Assembly: GCA_910579185.1 (NCBI GenBank)
Contig: CAJTTG010000001.1
Span: 496,001-560,000, forward strand
Direction of reading: 5' to 3'
DNA length: 64,000 nt
From: an uncultured Muribaculaceae bacterium
Lineage (GTDB): Bacteria; Bacteroidota; Bacteroidia; Bacteroidales; Muribaculaceae
Shown: piece after piece, positions 62,333 through 64,000 of the stretch
How positions within the stretch are numbered: the first letter of the stretch is position 1
How the letters are laid out: each line of letters opens with the position of its first letter
Program-made: the position numbers and the translations under genes
The notes under the pieces: model-generated
Told to the model about the DNA's origin: nothing
Seen by the model: the letters and a program-made list of their open reading frames with translations, nothing else
Databases searched by the model: none

Positions 62333-63556
62333 ATGAAAAGATATCAGATTGCAATATGGCTTGCAGCATTGGCTGTAGGCGTGGGATTAGGTCTGCTGAG
62401 GATAGAGGCAATAGACTCCGTGATGAACGTCATAGCAACTATTTTCACACGACTGTTCCGACTTTTGGCTGTACCGACTATTGTGCTGGCAGTAATTTCA
62501 ACATTAGCATCGCTCGGCGGTGGCCGCGACATGCGTCGCATGTTCCGCACTACCCTAACCTACACCCTGCTCACCACAACCACAGCCGCGATTGTGGGAC
62601 TCGCACTATATCTATGGATTGCTCCGGGCAATCTTCCAGCAGGAGCCGTGGCAGCGGAATCAGCAACGGCTGTCTCGACGGAACATCTCTCATACACCGA
62701 TCATCTGATGTCGGTAATTCCTGACAATATCGTAGAGCCACTTCTCACAGGCAATGTGCTGGCTCTTATCCTAATATGCTTCGCCGTAGGCATCGCACTT
62801 TCAAAAATGCCAGAGTCCAAGGCTAAAGACACTCTGCTAAGCGGACTGTCCGGACTTCAGGAACTTCTTTTCACACTTATCCGTTGGCTGATTGCTGTGC
62901 TTCCAATCGGTATTGTGGCTTTTTCGGCTCAACTCATAGCACAAGTCGGCGGCACAACAATGCTCGACTCGATAGGAAAATACGTAGCGGTCATCATTGG
63001 TGGCAACTGCGCCCAATTCCTCATCGTACTTCCTCTCTTCCTGCTTGCCAAAGGTATCAACCCTATCAAAACACTCCGTGGCATGACTCCGGCTATCATC
63101 ATGGCCTTTTTTACCAAGAGTTCGGCCGCCACTCTACCAGTTACGATGGATAACGCGGAGAACCGCATTGGCGTAGACAAAAAAGTATCGAGGTTTGTGT
63201 TGCCGATCTGTACAACGGTGAACATGAACGGCTGCGCCGCATTCATATTGGTCACCTCTCTTTTCGTGATGCAAAACAATGGAATATCGGTCACACTTCC
63301 CATGATGGGGCTATGGATCATAATTTCCGTATTGTCGGCATTCGGAAATGCAGGTGTCCCGATGGGATGCTATTTCCTGACACTGTCACTGATGTCGGGC
63401 ATGGGCGCCGACATCAGCATAATGGGTATAATTCTTCCAATCTATACCATAATCGACATGGTAGAGACCGCAGAAAATGTATGGTCCGATTCATGCGTAT
63501 GTGCGATGACCGGCAAGACAATGGACTCTAAAAAATCCAAGGTCAACGCAGCATAA
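62333..63556 (+). CDS. Dicarboxylate/amino acid:cation symporter
   Basis: This 407-residue membrane protein belongs to the DAACS (GltP/DctA) family. It has about eight helices plus re-entrant loops, with the serine-rich loop 'FFTKSSAATLPVTMDNAENRIGVD' and 'CTTVNMNGCAAFILVTSLFV', a variant of the NMDGT cation-binding motif, followed by 'SAFGNAGVPMGCYFLTLSLM'. It should import dicarboxylates or acidic amino acids with sodium or protons. It is 85 bases downstream of the helicase gene and its last 14 bases overlap the convergent gene at the window's edge. Confidence 0.93.
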   Translation: MKRYQIAIWLAALAVGVGLGLLRIEAIDSVMNVIATIFTRLFRLLAVPTIVLAVISTLASLGGGRDMRRMFRTTLTYTLLTTTTAAIVGLALYLWIAPGNLPAGAVAAESATAVSTEHLSYTDHLMSVIPDNIVEPLLTGNVLALILICFAVGIALSKMPESKAKDTLLSGLSGLQELLFTLIRWLIAVLPIGIVAFSAQLIAQVGGTTMLDSIGKYVAVIIGGNCAQFLIVLPLFLLAKGINPIKTLRGMTPAIIMAFFTKSSAATLPVTMDNAENRIGVDKKVSRFVLPICTTVNMNGCAAFILVTSLFVMQNNGISVTLPMMGLWIIISVLSAFGNAGVPMGCYFLTLSLMSGMGADISIMGIILPIYTIIDMVETAENVWSDSCVCAMTGKTMDSKKSKVNAA

Positions 63557-64000
63557 CCTTAGCTACATCACGTCCACAGCGGATTATATAGGCTCCGGGC
63601 ATCGCGACTACTGCCGAGAAATTTCCGGCAGCATCAGCATTTCCGGAAATAACGCATCGGCCGGATAGATCAAAAATATCCACACGCCCCACAGCATTCC
63701 CCACATTGATTGAAAGGCCGTCGCTGCATATCGACAACCCGGCGGAATCGTCCGTTATATCCGAAATAGATGACAATGCACCGTCGCGCCCCACAATTGT
63801 GCGCGTTCGATCAGTGTCGGGAGCTCCGGCAACAGAAAAAGCCATGTAGTTCTCACCATTCAGCTGTATTTTCCTGATATCCGTTATGTCGGGATATGTG
63901 GAATTGTCGGCCAGTGTGAATGCCGTTCCGTTATTTTTCAAAAATGCCGGTGAGCTGGTTGTGGTAAATGATGTTTTATTCGTGGTTCCGGGGAATGGGT
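63543..64000 (-). CDS. C-terminal part of a secreted protein with a sorting-type tail
   Basis: The frame is open from the stop at 63543 through the right edge, so only about the last 152 residues are visible and the start lies outside. A start codon inside the window is unlikely to be the true one. The last 65 residues ('GNAVGRVDIFDLSGRCVISGNADAAGNFSAVVAMPGAYIIRCGRDVAKVMLR') have the pattern of the Bacteroidota C-terminal secretion-tail domain of type IX cargo: a short beta-sandwich with 'V-DLSGR', then 'PGAYIIR'. The catalytic or binding part is not visible. Confidence 0.75.
   Translation of the reverse strand, partial: PFPGTTNKTSFTTTSSPAFLKNNGTAFTLADNSTYPDITDIRKIQLNGENYMAFSVAGAPDTDRTRTIVGRDGALSSISDITDDSAGLSICSDGLSINVGNAVGRVDIFDLSGRCVISGNADAAGNFSAVVAMPGAYIIRCGRDVAKVMLR

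Overview
The window is about 64 kb of a Bacteroidales chromosome, most likely from the Muribaculaceae (S24-7) or a close relative. The assignment rests on several things visible in the sequence: the Bacteroidota gene order atpD-atpC-atpB-atpE, a fused NuoCD in a Nuo cluster, a TonB-dependent receptor paired with a lipoprotein, DUF3316 and SPOR lipoproteins, a C-terminal sorting-type tail at the right edge, and repeated promoters with the Bacteroidota -7 motif TAnnTTTG. It is dense, ordinary core chromosome with no prophage, CRISPR array, rRNA operon or intact insertion sequence.

Layout. 1-6.8 kb (minus): nuoA-B-CD-H running directly into atpD-C-B-E, so a partial complex I operon is joined to the F-type ATP synthase operon. 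7-10.2 kb (minus): TonB receptor and lipoprotein. 10.3-19.8 kb (plus): a HEAT-like protein, glyS-lemA-FKBP lipoprotein, a DUF4332 protein, a PepSY-like lipoprotein, topoisomerase IV subunit A with a DUF3316 protein, then an S41 peptidase behind a 165-bp inverted-repeat element. 19.9-21.3 kb: a solitary trpB behind a Trp-Trp leader peptide and attenuator, divergent from a DUF486 membrane protein. 21.7-27.5 kb (minus): TRIC-type channel, 5'-nucleotidase, GH3 hexosaminidase and beta-lactamase-like hydrolase, possibly a surface or wall recycling operon. 27.7-27.9 kb: two tRNA-Arg(ACG). 27.9-30.5 kb (minus): mtaB, a GT2 glycosyltransferase and a 48-residue membrane ORF. 30.6-32.2 kb: acyl-CoA ligase.

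32.2-40.8 kb (minus) holds the most striking locus: five tightly packed genes encoding a degenerate-FHA protein, a membrane PP2C phosphatase, a 1419-residue fusion of an FtsW/RodA-type glycan polymerase with a penicillin-binding transpeptidase, a canonical FHA protein, and a membrane-anchored Ser/Thr kinase. The gene content parallels the actinobacterial FhaA-FhaB-PstP-RodA-PbpA-PknA/B cluster, but with polymerase and transpeptidase in one chain. I infer a phospho-regulated peptidoglycan synthesis system.

41-53.2 kb (mostly plus): rfbD, prfC, a double-GNAT protein, gadB (minus), nitroreductase, YjbR, MATE transporter, mgsA, an FAD oxidoreductase, a 500-bp gap with two 177-bp REP-like tandem units, a DUF418 protein and a GT2 enzyme. 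53.2-59.9 kb (minus): SPOR lipoprotein, phosphodiesterase, alkaline phosphatase, NADP-malic enzyme, a short Dxs. 60-64 kb: YqgE, a DEAD-box helicase, a dicarboxylate symporter, and the 3' end of a secreted protein gene that continues beyond the window.
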